NCBI GenBank assembly: GCA_964554795.1
Contig: CAZKQB010000033.1
Location: 1 to 38,440, forward strand
DNA from: SFHK01 sp964554795
Lineage (GTDB): Bacteria > Bacillota > Clostridia > Christensenellales > Aristaeellaceae
Direction of reading: 5' to 3'
Length of the DNA: 38,440 bases
Every line of letters starts with the position of its first letter. Position 1 is the stretch's first letter. The notes below the pieces were generated by a model. The model ran no database searches and was not told the DNA's origin. It saw only the letters and a list, made by a program, of their open reading frames with translations. Positions 15,239 through 23,487 of this stretch are shown piece after piece. Made by a program: the position numbers and the translations under genes.

Positions 15239-15304
15239 CCCGTTTTTCCGCTTCGGACGCCCTCCGGCGCCCACAACGCATCATATGCCGCCGCGAAAAA
15301 CGGG
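15239..15304. repeat. 10-bp perfect inverted repeat in a divergent promoter region
   Basis: CCCGTTTTTC (15239-15248) and GAAAAACGGG (15295-15304) are exact inverted copies separated by 46 bp. One arm lies in the spacer of the sporulation-type promoter and the other next to the ribosome binding site of the cysteine-rich gene. It could be a two-site operator for the divergent pair, or form a hairpin only in longer transcripts. Confidence 0.6.
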
Positions 15305-15305
15305 T
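15279..15305 (-). promoter_or_regulatory. Candidate SigK/SigE-type sporulation promoter
   Basis: On the minus strand AC (15305-15304), a 16-nt spacer and CATATGATG (15287-15279) resemble the SigK pattern AC-N16/17-CATAnnnTA, and the -10 is also close to SigE. No housekeeping -10/-35 pair competes in this 105-bp gap. The predicted start is about 45 nt before the cysteine-rich protein gene. Confidence 0.45.
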
Positions 15306-15331
15306 GCGCGCTTGCAAAGGAGGTTCCCTTT

Positions 15332-16057
15332 ATGGATAAATCCCGTAGAATCGAGTTTTCTCTGAACGGCAGAAACGCAATTCTAATCTTTCCCGATCAG
15401 CCTGCACCGGGCAGGCCGTGGGTGTGGCGCACGGAATTTCTGGGTGCGTTCGATGACGCCGACCGTGCGCTGCTTGCTCGCGGCTGGCATATCGCCTATT
15501 TACGCGCGTCCGATCTGTACGGCTGCCCGGAAGCCATCGAGGCCATGTTCGACTTCTATCGCCATCTGACCGCCGAATATGCGTTCAGTCCCTTCCCCGT
15601 CCTATTCGGCTTCAGCCGCGGCGGACTGTATGCCGTCAACTTCGCTCTCGCACATCCCGGCTGCTACGCGGCGCTGTATCTGGATGCACCTGTGCTCGAT
15701 ATTCGCAGCTGGCCCGGCGGTATGGGAAGAGCCGAGCGCTACCCGCGTGAATGGGAGGAATGCCTGCGCTGCTACGGCCTTACAGAAGAGACTTCGGTCT
15801 GTTTTGATCAAAATCCGATCGACCGCGCCAACGACCCGGCGCTGAAGGACGCAAAAATTCTCATCGTAGCAGGGCTTGCCGACCGCACGGTTCCCTATGA
15901 AGAAAACGGAGCCATTTTTGCGGCGCAGCGCCGTGCCGCAGGCGAAACGGTTGAGACAATTCTGAAGCCGGACTGCGATCACCATCCGCATTCGCTTTCC
16001 GATCCTGCCCCCATCGTCCGCTTCGCCGAGAACGCCTTCCGCGATGCGAAAGCCTAA
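15332..16057 (+). CDS. Alpha/beta hydrolase
   Basis: A 241-residue serine hydrolase of the alpha/beta fold. The nucleophile elbow is GFSRGG with Ser95. The acid is probably the Asp in VAGLADRTVPYEENG near residue 184 and the His lies in CDHHPHSLSD near 219, so a full triad is present. There is no signal peptide, so the enzyme is probably cytoplasmic. An esterase or peptidase acting on small compounds is likely, but the substrate cannot be inferred. It has a strong AAAGGAGG site and is divergent from the cysteine-rich gene. Confidence 0.85.
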   Translation: MDKSRRIEFSLNGRNAILIFPDQPAPGRPWVWRTEFLGAFDDADRALLARGWHIAYLRASDLYGCPEAIEAMFDFYRHLTAEYAFSPFPVLFGFSRGGLYAVNFALAHPGCYAALYLDAPVLDIRSWPGGMGRAERYPREWEECLRCYGLTEETSVCFDQNPIDRANDPALKDAKILIVAGLADRTVPYEENGAIFAAQRRAAGETVETILKPDCDHHPHSLSDPAPIVRFAENAFRDAKA

Positions 16058-16158
16058 CTCATCCAAAGTCTACGCAGAACGCCCGATTTCCCATAAAAAA
16101 TCATCGAAAGCCCCTTCCGTGCGTATGATGCATCAATGAACGGCGGGAGGTGCTTTTC

Positions 16159-17334
16159 ATGCACGGTTTCAGGCGGCGTTTTTCCATTCTGCTCGTGTTT
16201 CTGTTCGGCTTCTTCGTACCGGCGCGTGCGGAGCTGTCCCTGCTTCCTTTGGAGGAGCACGCGCCCGTATCGCTGGAATGCAAAAGCGCGCTTCTGATGG
16301 AAGCCTCCAGCGGCCAGATCATTTTTGAAACAAATGCCGATGAGAAGCGCCCGGTCGCGTCCGTCGTAAAGATTATGACGATTCTGCTGTGCCTTGAGGC
16401 CGTCGATGCTGGGCGCGTGTCGCTGGACGACCACGTGACCATATCGAAGAACGCATCCGGCATGGGCGGCTCGCAGGTGCTTCTGGATACCGGTGAGGTG
16501 CAGCCGCTGGACATCCTTCTGAAAAGCACCGTCGTCGGCAGTGCCAATGACGCAGCCGTTGCCATTGCCGAGCATCTATATGGCTCACAGGAGCTGTTCG
16601 TAAAGCAAATGAACGCCCGCGCACAAGCGTTGGGCATGAAGGATACCGTGTTTGTGAACTGTACCGGGCTGCCCGCGCAGGGGCAGCACACCACCGCGCG
16701 CGACGTCGCGCGCATGGCTGCGGCGCTGTTTGGTCACGAGCTGTATTACAAGTACGCCAGCGTCTGGATGGACAAGGTGGATCATGGCGACGGCCGCGTG
16801 ACCGATCTCACCAACACAAACCGGCTGATTCGCTTTTACGATGGCTGCGACGGAGGCAAGACCGGCTCGACAAACGAAGCCGGATATTGCATCGCCGCCA
16901 CCGCCAAACGCGGCGACATGCGCCTGATTGCTGTGGTACTGGGCGGCAGCAGCGGGAAAAAGCGCTTTGCCTGCGCCGAAACGATGTTCGATCATGGCTT
17001 CGCCAACTATCGCCTGCTCACCGCAGCCGAAAGGGGCACGCGCGTGCGCGGAGAAATGCCCGTGACGGGCGGAAGCCTTGAAAGCGTGCCGCTTGCGCTG
17101 GACGGCGACCTGACGCTATTGATGAACAAGGCCGACGCCGCCGAAATCGAACTGAAGCCAGACCTGCCGCCAAGCGTTGCCGCACCCATCGCTGCCGGAG
17201 ACGAGATTGGCTCCGTCGATATTCTGCTGAACGGCCGAACCATTGCCCGCATTCCCGTCGTCGCCGCCGACTCCGTGGCGCGTCAGGGATTCCCTGACGC
17301 ATGGCGTCGCCTGTGGGAAGGCTGGATGTTTTAA
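16159..17334 (+). CDS. D-alanyl-D-alanine carboxypeptidase (low-molecular-weight PBP, DacF/DacA type)
   Basis: A 391-residue serine carboxypeptidase of the S11 family that removes the terminal D-Ala of peptidoglycan stem peptides outside the membrane. A signal peptide covers residues 1-24 (hydrophobic ILLVFLFGFFVPARA). The SxxK motif is SVVK with Ser68 and Lys71; the SxN motif is in VVGSANDAA; the KTG motif is in DGGKTGSTNEAGYC. A C-terminal beta-sandwich domain and a tail without a long hydrophobic anchor follow. ATG 16159 is 8 nt after GGGAGG; a GTG at 16150 overlaps that site and is rejected. DacF-type enzymes act in forespore cortex formation, but no spoIIA operon follows here. Confidence 0.93.
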   Translation: MHGFRRRFSILLVFLFGFFVPARAELSLLPLEEHAPVSLECKSALLMEASSGQIIFETNADEKRPVASVVKIMTILLCLEAVDAGRVSLDDHVTISKNASGMGGSQVLLDTGEVQPLDILLKSTVVGSANDAAVAIAEHLYGSQELFVKQMNARAQALGMKDTVFVNCTGLPAQGQHTTARDVARMAAALFGHELYYKYASVWMDKVDHGDGRVTDLTNTNRLIRFYDGCDGGKTGSTNEAGYCIAATAKRGDMRLIAVVLGGSSGKKRFACAETMFDHGFANYRLLTAAERGTRVRGEMPVTGGSLESVPLALDGDLTLLMNKADAAEIELKPDLPPSVAAPIAAGDEIGSVDILLNGRTIARIPVVAADSVARQGFPDAWRRLWEGWMF

Positions 17335-17497
17335 TGCCCTCCGTGCACATGAAGCGCTGCCCGCCTCGCGGAAACCTTTTCAGCCCCGACGGAATCGCAC
17401 AAATTCTCCGCCTGCCAGCACGCAGGCCAGCGCAAGAAGCCTTCATGTCCCCGATGCCCTATGAATGGGGCACCGCGCATTCGTCCCTTGTCCATAG

Positions 17498-17526
17498 AAA
17501 ACCGGGCGCACGTCTGATGCGCCCGG
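17498..17526 (-). terminator. Terminator of the epimerase gene
   Basis: A 9-bp perfect stem CCGGGCGCA/TGCGCCCGG (17502-17510 with 17518-17526) with a 7-nt loop is followed on the minus strand by UUUU (17501-17498). It also lies between convergent genes and may weakly stop plus-strand transcripts from the carboxypeptidase gene. The preceding stretch 17335-17497 holds nothing recognisable. Confidence 0.8.
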
Positions 17527-17545
17527 AATCGTTTTCCGCCGTCCT

Positions 17546-18649
17546 TCAGTTTTCAGGGATGGGCGTCAAGTAACCTGCCTCCACGCCGCGGATACCAAGT
17601 CCGGGCGCGTCCGACACGGCAATATCCTTCTCCGCGAATACCGCGCCGCCCAGCACGGGATCCTCGGAACAAAGCACCGGCCCGTCAAGATCGATTTTCG
17701 TAATGATTCCGCGCGCGCACGCCAGATGTACGGCAGCATTCACGGAGATTTTCGCCTCCAGCATGCAGCCAATCATGCACGGCACGCCGTACACCTCGGC
17801 CGCTGATGCGATTTGCAGCGCCGGGTACAGACCGCCGCACTTCATCAGCTTGATGTTGATCAGGTCTGCCGCGCCCATCTGCATGATTTTCAGCGCATCC
17901 GCGGGTGAGAATACGCTCTCGTCCGCCAGCACCGGCACACTGCTGCGCTCGGTGACGTATTTGAGTCCCTCGAAATCGTGCGCGGCCACGGGCTGCTCCA
18001 CGAATTCAATGTCCAGTCCCCGATCCTGCATAGCATTCAGAATGCGCACTGCCTCCTTCGGCTGCCACGCCTGGTTTGCATCAATGCGCAGAATCGTGCT
18101 CGCGCCCGCGGCCTCGCGCACCGCGGCCAGCCTCCGCACATCCAGCGCCGGGTTTGCTCCCACCTTGACCTTCAAGCAGCCATAGCCTCGGCGGATGGCC
18201 TCGCGCGCATCCTCCGCCATTACCTCCGGCTCGTTTACGCTGATGGTTATGTCCGTTTCAATCGCCGTGCGTCCGCCGCCCAGCAGCTTATAGACCGGCA
18301 GACCGTACCTCTGACCATACAAATCCCATACCGCCATATCCACGGCGGCCTTTGCGCTGGTGTTCTTTACGACGCAGGACTGAATCGTCTGAAGCAGGGG
18401 CTCCAGCGCCTCCACCTCGCGCCCGATAACTGCCGGAGCAATATGGTCGCGAATTGCGCCGACAATGCCGGAAAACGTATCTCCAGTTATCTTGCCGGTA
18501 GGCGGCGCCTCGCCCCAACCAACCGCGCCCTCGTCCGTTCGCACCTCTACGACGACGTCCTCCACGCGATACACCGTGCGCAGCGCCGTTTTAAAGGGCA
18601 CACGCAGCGGCACAGACAGCCTCCACAGGCGAATATCGGTAATCTTCAT
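17546..18649 (-). CDS. ykfB: L-Ala-D/L-Glu epimerase (enolase superfamily dipeptide epimerase)
   Basis: A 367-residue member of the muconate-lactonizing subgroup, very close in motif content to B. subtilis YkfB, which epimerises L-Ala-D-Glu from murein peptides to L-Ala-L-Glu. Shared landmarks are PFKTALRTVY and GWGEAPPTGKITGD near the N-terminus. The active site is complete: Lys160/Lys162 in LKVKVG, metal ligands Asp190 (RIDANQ), Glu218 (FVEQP) and Asp243 (LADES), and Lys267 in INIKLMKCGG. The start has GGGGAGG before it. It is monocistronic, with its own promoter and terminator. Dipeptide specificity is inferred from similarity to YkfB and from the cell-wall recycling genes nearby. Confidence 0.92.
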   Translation of the reverse strand: MKITDIRLWRLSVPLRVPFKTALRTVYRVEDVVVEVRTDEGAVGWGEAPPTGKITGDTFSGIVGAIRDHIAPAVIGREVEALEPLLQTIQSCVVKNTSAKAAVDMAVWDLYGQRYGLPVYKLLGGGRTAIETDITISVNEPEVMAEDAREAIRRGYGCLKVKVGANPALDVRRLAAVREAAGASTILRIDANQAWQPKEAVRILNAMQDRGLDIEFVEQPVAAHDFEGLKYVTERSSVPVLADESVFSPADALKIMQMGAADLINIKLMKCGGLYPALQIASAAEVYGVPCMIGCMLEAKISVNAAVHLACARGIITKIDLDGPVLCSEDPVLGGAVFAEKDIAVSDAPGLGIRGVEAGYLTPIPEN

Positions 18650-18675
18650 GGGCTGGCCTCCCCTGTTTTTCTTTT

Positions 18676-18704
18676 ATTATACACGAACGCAACCGTCATT
18701 TCAA
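18676..18704 (-). promoter_or_regulatory. Promoter of the epimerase gene
   Basis: Minus-strand -35 TTGAAA (18704-18699), a 17-nt spacer and -10 TATAAT (18681-18676): a near-consensus housekeeping promoter about 27 nt upstream of the start codon. Confidence 0.8.
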
Positions 18705-18815
18705 GCATTCTAGTAAAGGCGCTTGACAATTGGGGGAATCCTGCGCCATCAATAACATATCGTTGTTAATAGCAATGTGTTTGATTCGGAGGACGCATGC
18801 CGGTCATTCGAAACG

Positions 18816-19319
18816 TCAGCCCAGCGTGCTCTCCATCTGCGTTGCGCTCCCAGCTGAAGTGCCGGGGTCTTCCGCCTCGCCATGAAGCCGACAAAACGCC
18901 TCCCGAAAACGCTGCGGAATCGCCTCGGGCGGCAGAGTATTCATACATGCCTCCGTGCCGGCTTCGACCGCCGTTTCGTAATACCAGCATTTATATTCCA
19001 CCACATCCAGCGTCCGGCGAAGCTCCTCCATCTGGGCAAGCAGACTCTGGCGCTGCTCATAAATCATTTCCAGCCGTTCCTTCAGTGTTTCATCGCCTCG
19101 CATGGCGCTTTCGACGTACCGCCGAATGCTTTTAATCGGCATGCCGGCGCTTTTCAGGCAGGAAATCATCTTCAGCCAGCCGAGATCCGTTTCCGTAAAC
19201 CTGCGGATTCCGCCTGACGAACGCCCCACAAACGGAAGCAGCCCTTCCCGGTCGTAGTAGCGCAGGGCAGACGGCGCTACGTTTAGTATTTTCGCAACCT
19301 CACTTACCGTGTACAGCAT
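18816..19319 (-). CDS. MerR-family regulator, AdhR/NmlR type
   Basis: A 167-residue transcription factor. The winged helix-turn-helix covers residues 1-70 (TVSEVAKILNVAPSALRYYD, then GIRRFTETDLGWL). A coiled-coil dimerisation helix follows (about 80-115). Cys54 in ISCLKSAGMPIKS matches the conserved thiol of the AdhR/NmlR group, which senses aldehydes or electrophiles. The start at 19319 has GGAGGAAAAA before it. It diverges from the aldo/keto reductase gene, and the operator between them is the AdhR type. It probably activates that gene and controls itself. The C-terminal tail beyond residue 120 is variable and of unknown use. Confidence 0.88.
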   Translation of the reverse strand: MLYTVSEVAKILNVAPSALRYYDREGLLPFVGRSSGGIRRFTETDLGWLKMISCLKSAGMPIKSIRRYVESAMRGDETLKERLEMIYEQRQSLLAQMEELRRTLDVVEYKCWYYETAVEAGTEACMNTLPPEAIPQRFREAFCRLHGEAEDPGTSAGSATQMESTLG

Positions 19320-19334
19320 TTTTTCCTCCAGGTA

Positions 19335-19365
19335 TTGACCTAAAGTATACTTTAAGTTGTAGAAT
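19335..19365 (+). promoter_or_regulatory. MerR-type promoter and operator for the aldo/keto reductase
   Basis: -35 TTGACC (19335-19340) and -10 TAGAAT (19360-19365) are separated by 19 bp, the overlong spacing typical of MerR-activated promoters. Inside, CCTAAAG-TATA-CTTTAAG (19339-19356) is a dyad with one mismatch. It matches the CTTAAAG-N4-CTTTAAG site known for B. subtilis AdhR. The regulator would bind here and untwist the spacer. Confidence 0.8.
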
Positions 19366-19414
19366 ATAGTCATTATATCAGAGCCATGAGCTTTGGTCAA
19401 CAGGAGGGCATTTC

Positions 19415-20524
19415 ATGGAATACAGACAGCTGCCGCATGGCGCGCCGCACGAGCGGTTCAGTGTGCTTGGTTTGGGTATGGGCGGAATTCAGAACGCGCC
19501 CGCAGAGGAAATCGAAGCCGTGATTCGCAAGGCCATTGCCCACGGCGTGAACTTCTTTGACCTGTGTACTGGCGGAAACGTGTACGCCCCGATCGGCCGT
19601 GCGATTCGTCCGCATCGCGAGAAGGTATTCGTGCAGGTACATTTCGGCGCGGTATACAGCGAAGCCGGTGAATACGGCTGGAGCCGCGACTTTGAAACCA
19701 TCCGCAAAACCTTCCTATGGGAGCTGGACGCGCTCGGCACCGACTATGTGGATTTCGGCTTTCTCCATTGCGTGGACGAGCTTGGCGACTATGAAACGCT
19801 CATCCGCATTGGTCTGGTCGATTATCTGAAGGAGCTGAAGGCGAAGGGCATCGTGCGCCACATCGGCTTTTCGTCCCATACGCCCGCTGTTGCCAACCGC
19901 ATTCTCGACGACGGCTTCGTTGACATGATGATGTTCTCACTGAACCCAGCCTACGATTTTGAGAAGGGCGACGAGTACGGTGTCGGCAGCGTTCATGAGC
20001 GGTATGATCTCTTCCGCCGTTGCGAGCGGGAGGGTGTGGGCATCTCGGTCATGAAGCCGTTCTTTGCCGGGCGGCTGCTGACTGCGGAGCAGTCCCCCTT
20101 CGGCACGGCGCTGACGCATGCCCAGTGTCTGCAATACGCGCTCGACCGTCCCGGCGTATTAGTAGCCGTGCCTGGCGTGCAGAGCCTCGCTCATCTCGAT
20201 CAGCTGCTTCACTTTCTCACCGCCACTGACGCGGAAAGGGATTATTCCGTCATCGGCTCCTTCAAGGCGGACGCCGTCGCCGGCACGTGCGTGTATTGCA
20301 GCCATTGTCAGCCCTGTCCGGCCGGCATTGACATCGGCCTCGTGAACAAGTATTACGACCTTGCCCGCGCGGGCGACGAGATGGCCGCGAACCACTATAC
20401 CAAGCTGTCCGTGAAGGCCGACGCATGCCTGCACTGCGGTCATTGCGAGCGACGCTGCCCGTTTGGCGTAAAGCAAATAGAGCGCATGCTCGAAATTGAC
20501 GGCTATTTCTGCCATAACGCCTGA
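19415..20524 (+). CDS. Aldo/keto reductase with C-terminal 2x[4Fe-4S] ferredoxin domain
   Basis: A 369-residue fusion. Residues 1-275 form an aldo/keto reductase barrel: start motif FSVLGLGMGGIQNAP, FFDLCTGGNVYAPIG with the catalytic-type Asp, FGFLHCVDELGDYE with the active-site-region His, and VRHIGFSSH. Residues 290-369 carry two cluster motifs, C292/C295/C298/C301 (CVYCSHCQPCP) and C338/C341/C344/C348 (CLHCGHCERRCP). Such fusions are common in anaerobes and probably pass electrons between a carbonyl substrate and ferredoxin-type carriers. The start has CAGGAGGG before it. Control by the divergent MerR regulator suggests aldehyde detoxification; the substrate is unknown. Confidence 0.9.
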   Translation: MEYRQLPHGAPHERFSVLGLGMGGIQNAPAEEIEAVIRKAIAHGVNFFDLCTGGNVYAPIGRAIRPHREKVFVQVHFGAVYSEAGEYGWSRDFETIRKTFLWELDALGTDYVDFGFLHCVDELGDYETLIRIGLVDYLKELKAKGIVRHIGFSSHTPAVANRILDDGFVDMMMFSLNPAYDFEKGDEYGVGSVHERYDLFRRCEREGVGISVMKPFFAGRLLTAEQSPFGTALTHAQCLQYALDRPGVLVAVPGVQSLAHLDQLLHFLTATDAERDYSVIGSFKADAVAGTCVYCSHCQPCPAGIDIGLVNKYYDLARAGDEMAANHYTKLSVKADACLHCGHCERRCPFGVKQIERMLEIDGYFCHNA

Positions 20525-20808
20525 TGAAAAGCGTTTTCTCACTGTCGCGGTTTTCAGCCTCAGGCATACTTTCCCCCAAACAAGAGTGCACGCACCCTCC
20601 GCGCAGGCAGCCATGACGATATCTCCTCTCTGCGAATCGCTTGCCTCTCCCGCAAGCCTTTCTACCCGATTACCAGATTCCCCGGCCACACGAGCAATGA
20701 AGGAACTCTTGAAATCACTAATCTGTGCAGCATACGCCGATTCCCACCCACTTCGCAGCGTGCGTGCCATTTACCGCAATGCGGAAGCAAGCTTCTCCCA
20801 CGCCTCAG
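20525..20808. other. Intergenic stretch without a recognisable gene
   Basis: Between the aldo/keto reductase stop and the terminator of the convergent binding-protein gene. An open frame crosses it on the minus strand but runs antisense into the reductase gene and matches no family I know. A small GAAAA-GCG-TTTTC hairpin follows the reductase stop, too weak to be called a terminator. No RNA gene is seen. Confidence 0.5.
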
Positions 20809-20845
20809 AAAAGGGCTGCCGCGGAACGAATTCCGCAGCAGCCCT
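20809..20845 (-). terminator. Terminator of the sugar ABC importer operon
   Basis: A 15-bp stem (20812-20826 with 20831-20845) with a UUCG tetraloop on the minus strand; the one imperfect position becomes a U-G pair in that orientation. UUUU follows (20812-20809). It lies 31 nt after the binding-protein gene. Confidence 0.88.
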
Positions 20846-20876
20846 CTGCTTATGTGTGATGCGTCAGAGAATTGGA

Positions 20877-22475
20877 TTACAGGCCCTTCTCTTCGATCTT
20901 CTCATCGATGATGTCCATGTACTCCTCAACACCCAGCGCGTTGAAGCCATTGACGTACTCATCCCAATCATCGTCAACGCTCTTCTTGCCGGTGATGAAG
21001 TTGCCTGCCCACTCGTCGAGGTAGGTGTCGAAGTCAGCCGTCAGCACGGATACACGGGAAGCGGTATCAGAATCGTACACGAAAGGAGCCCACACGGCGC
21101 CGCCGCACTGGTCAGGCGTGTACTTGATCAGGCCAGCCGCAGATTCCAGAGATACCGGCCAGGTCTCGCCGCCCTTGAACAGCTCGTTCGTCGCGCAGGA
21201 GGGGTTCATGCCGCCCGCCCAGGTGCACCACTGAGACTGTACCTGCTCGAAGTTGCGGCCATCGGGATCGTTCAGGATCGCGTCGGTCAGAGCGTAGGTA
21301 CCGGTCTCGGCGTCATAGGTGTAGCTCTTGCCTTCTTCGCCCATGAAGTAGGCAACGATGCCCTCTACGGAGTAGAAGTAGTCCGCCCACTTGGCCATGG
21401 TTTCACGGTATTCCTCGGGGCAGTTCTTGGTGATGCAGAGGTTTGCGCTCTGGCTGGCAGGCATAGAGAAGTTGCACCACATCTTTTCGCCATTGTAGCC
21501 CTCGAGCGGCTCGGTCATGGGAACGGTCTGGGCTTCGTAGGAGCCGGAAACGGGGCTGTTGTTTACGAAGCAGTAGGTCAGCGTGCGGCCGGTGGAGCAC
21601 TTGGTTATCAGCTGCGCGAAGGTATCGGTGAAGATATCCTTGTCAAGCAGACCCTCGGAGTACAGCTTGTTGGCGTAGCGCATGAGCTCCTTGTAGCCAT
21701 CAGCGGTGTGCCAGAAGCGACCGGTACCGTCCTCGTTCTGGTCGAACCAGTAGCAGGAAGCGCCGCGGTTCATCAGGCCGAAGGAACCGGCCAGGGTGTA
21801 GTCCAGCTGACTCCAGTCGGAGAAGCCCCACGGAATGGTGTCGTCTTCGCCATTCTGGTTGTAATCAAAGTCCTTGATCTTGGTGAGGTAGTCATAGAAC
21901 TCGTCCAGCGTCTTCGGCGGGTTCTCGTAGCCGGCATAGTCCAGAACCTCGCGGTTGTAGAACATGCGGTCGCCCATGCGGATAGCATAGCCGGTCAGGA
22001 TGTAGGGGCAGCCGTAGATGGCGCCGTTCACCTGCGTCACAGCCGCGCGAGCGGTGGGATACGCATCCAGCCAGTAGTTGAAGTTGGGCATGACGTCCGC
22101 ATACTGGGTGAGGTCAATCAGCATTCCCTCGCTGCCGTACTGGGACTGCATCGTGCCGGAAACAGACATCTTGAAGATGATGTCCGGCAGATCGCCGGTG
22201 CCGAACATGAGGTTCAGGCGGGTGGCGCGGTCAGAGGAGGGAACGGGAGTGAACTCAATGTGAACATTGGTAAGCTCCTCGAGCTGCTGCCAGAACCACA
22301 CGGTGCTCCAATCGGAGGGCATAACGTCCGTATAGCAGTGAACCATCTTAATGGTGATCTTTTCGTCTACCAGCGGGTAGAGCGAATTGTCGATGCGCGG
22401 GCCTTCGACGTCGGCAAGCGCCGCGAAGCATGACAGCGCCAGCAAGGCTGCCAACAGGAGAGCAAGTTTCCTCAT
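20877..22475 (-). CDS. Extracellular solute-binding protein of a CUT1-type ABC importer
   Basis: A 532-residue family 1 type binding protein of the large LplA/LipO group, which captures oligosaccharides outside the cell. The N-terminus is a signal peptide (KLALLLAALLALSC). Either Cys16 is lipidated (ALSC loosely fits a lipobox) or cleavage follows ALA at 21. Typical blocks are FGTGDLPDIIFKMS near residue 90, GAIYGCPYILTGYAIRMGDR near 150, FYNREVLDYAGYENPPKTLD and YNQNGEDDTIPWGFS. A family-type C-terminus with many acidic residues follows. It is the last gene of the operon, 62 nt after the second permease. The sugar is not predictable. Confidence 0.92.
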   Translation of the reverse strand: MRKLALLLAALLALSCFAALADVEGPRIDNSLYPLVDEKITIKMVHCYTDVMPSDWSTVWFWQQLEELTNVHIEFTPVPSSDRATRLNLMFGTGDLPDIIFKMSVSGTMQSQYGSEGMLIDLTQYADVMPNFNYWLDAYPTARAAVTQVNGAIYGCPYILTGYAIRMGDRMFYNREVLDYAGYENPPKTLDEFYDYLTKIKDFDYNQNGEDDTIPWGFSDWSQLDYTLAGSFGLMNRGASCYWFDQNEDGTGRFWHTADGYKELMRYANKLYSEGLLDKDIFTDTFAQLITKCSTGRTLTYCFVNNSPVSGSYEAQTVPMTEPLEGYNGEKMWCNFSMPASQSANLCITKNCPEEYRETMAKWADYFYSVEGIVAYFMGEEGKSYTYDAETGTYALTDAILNDPDGRNFEQVQSQWCTWAGGMNPSCATNELFKGGETWPVSLESAAGLIKYTPDQCGGAVWAPFVYDSDTASRVSVLTADFDTYLDEWAGNFITGKKSVDDDWDEYVNGFNALGVEEYMDIIDEKIEEKGL

Positions 22476-22501
22476 GGTGGAACCCCCTTCTAATTTTTTT
22501 C

Positions 22502-22519
22502 AAAAGCGGACGCGCCGCT
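22502..22519 (-). promoter_or_regulatory. Small hairpin between permease and binding-protein genes
   Basis: On the minus strand AGCGG/CCGCT (22519-22515 with 22509-22505) forms a 5-bp stem followed by UUUU. It could end some transcripts or protect mRNA ends, as often seen where the binding protein is made in different amount from the permeases. The stem is short, so this is tentative. Confidence 0.3.
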
Positions 22520-22537
22520 CAAGAAACCCTTTTGCGA

Positions 22538-23473
22538 TCAACCCTTGACCGAGCCGATCATGATACCCTTGACGAAGTACCTTTGAACGAACGGATAGAT
22601 AATCAGCATAGGAATCGACGCAAGTACGACAATGGCATACTTGATCGTTTCCGCGCGCATGGCACGGCGAGCCATTTCGTCGGAGGACGCGCCGCCGTCT
22701 ACGGCAGAAACATCATTCGCCACAAGTATCTGCCGGAGGAACAACTGCAGCGGCCACTTGTTTTTGTCCGTCAAGTAAATCAGGCTCTGGAAGTAGCTGT
22801 TCCAAAGGAACACGCCGTAGTACAGGCCGATAACGCAGATAACCGGAATAGACAGCGGCAGGATGATTCGGAACAGAATTCCAAACGGCGTACAGCCGTC
22901 AATCTGCGCTGCCTCCTGTAGCTCGTAGGGAATCGAGTTCGAAAAGAACGTGCGCATGATAATCATATTGTATGTGGCGATGCCGCCCACCAGAATGACC
23001 GCCCACCAGCTGTTGGAGAGACCCAGCGTTTTGCTGACCAGAAGATAGGTGGGAATCATGCCGCCCGAGAAGAACATCGGGAACGTGGCAAACATCATGA
23101 TGGCGTTTTTGCCCCACAGGTCTCGGCGGGAGAGAGGATACGCGCACAGCGTCGTAAGCGTAAGGTTGGTTGCCGTGCCCAGGAAAAGAATTCCCAGTGA
23201 GTTTTTGTATCCAATCATCAAATCGCCGTTTTTAAAGCACTCCCCGTAGTTTTCAAGCGTTATGTTCACCGGGTGCCAGAGCACCTTTCCGGCAACGACC
23301 ATCTTTGCCTCCGAGAACGACGCGATGATGACGAACCACAAAGGGTAAATGATGATGATGGAAATCAGCGCCAGAATCGCATACACAATCCATTCAAACA
23401 CGATGTCTTCCTTGGACTTTCGGGAATTGCGCACATGCTTTTTCATTGCGCGAACCGCTACTTTCTGCGACAT
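22538..23473 (-). CDS. CUT1 ABC transporter permease (LplC/MalG-like)
   Basis: A 311-residue inner-membrane permease with six helices. The first is WIVYAILALISIIIIYPLWF near residue 30. The EAA loop that docks the ATPase is ELQEAAQIDGCTPFGILF near residue 190, followed by RIILPLSIPVICVIG. The C-terminus VQRYFVKGIMIGSVKG is characteristic of this permease class. The ATG at 23473 follows AAAGGAGGAG; a start seven codons upstream overlaps that site. It forms a heterodimer with the upstream permease, 14 nt away. No ATPase gene is present, so a shared MsmX-type ATPase is likely. Confidence 0.94.
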   Translation of the reverse strand: MSQKVAVRAMKKHVRNSRKSKEDIVFEWIVYAILALISIIIIYPLWFVIIASFSEAKMVVAGKVLWHPVNITLENYGECFKNGDLMIGYKNSLGILFLGTATNLTLTTLCAYPLSRRDLWGKNAIMMFATFPMFFSGGMIPTYLLVSKTLGLSNSWWAVILVGGIATYNMIIMRTFFSNSIPYELQEAAQIDGCTPFGILFRIILPLSIPVICVIGLYYGVFLWNSYFQSLIYLTDKNKWPLQLFLRQILVANDVSAVDGGASSDEMARRAMRAETIKYAIVVLASIPMLIIYPFVQRYFVKGIMIGSVKG

Positions 23474-23487
23474 GCTCCTCTCCTCCT

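Noticed and set aside
18797..19135. Plus-strand frame with a GGAGG site starting at 18797, antisense to the MerR gene
   Set aside because: The ribosome binding site and a TTGACA upstream look tempting, but no -10 fits at the right spacing, the product is Pro/Arg/Ser-rich without a recognisable domain, and the MerR gene on the other strand is certain.
20525..20808. A possible small minus-strand gene in the gap after the aldo/keto reductase
   Set aside because: The frame continues antisense into the reductase, has no good ribosome binding site and matches nothing I know.
20496..22433. Long plus-strand open frame opposite the solute-binding protein gene
   Set aside because: It has no family motifs and its openness follows from the GC-rich codon use of the real minus-strand gene, which has signal peptide, family blocks and terminator.
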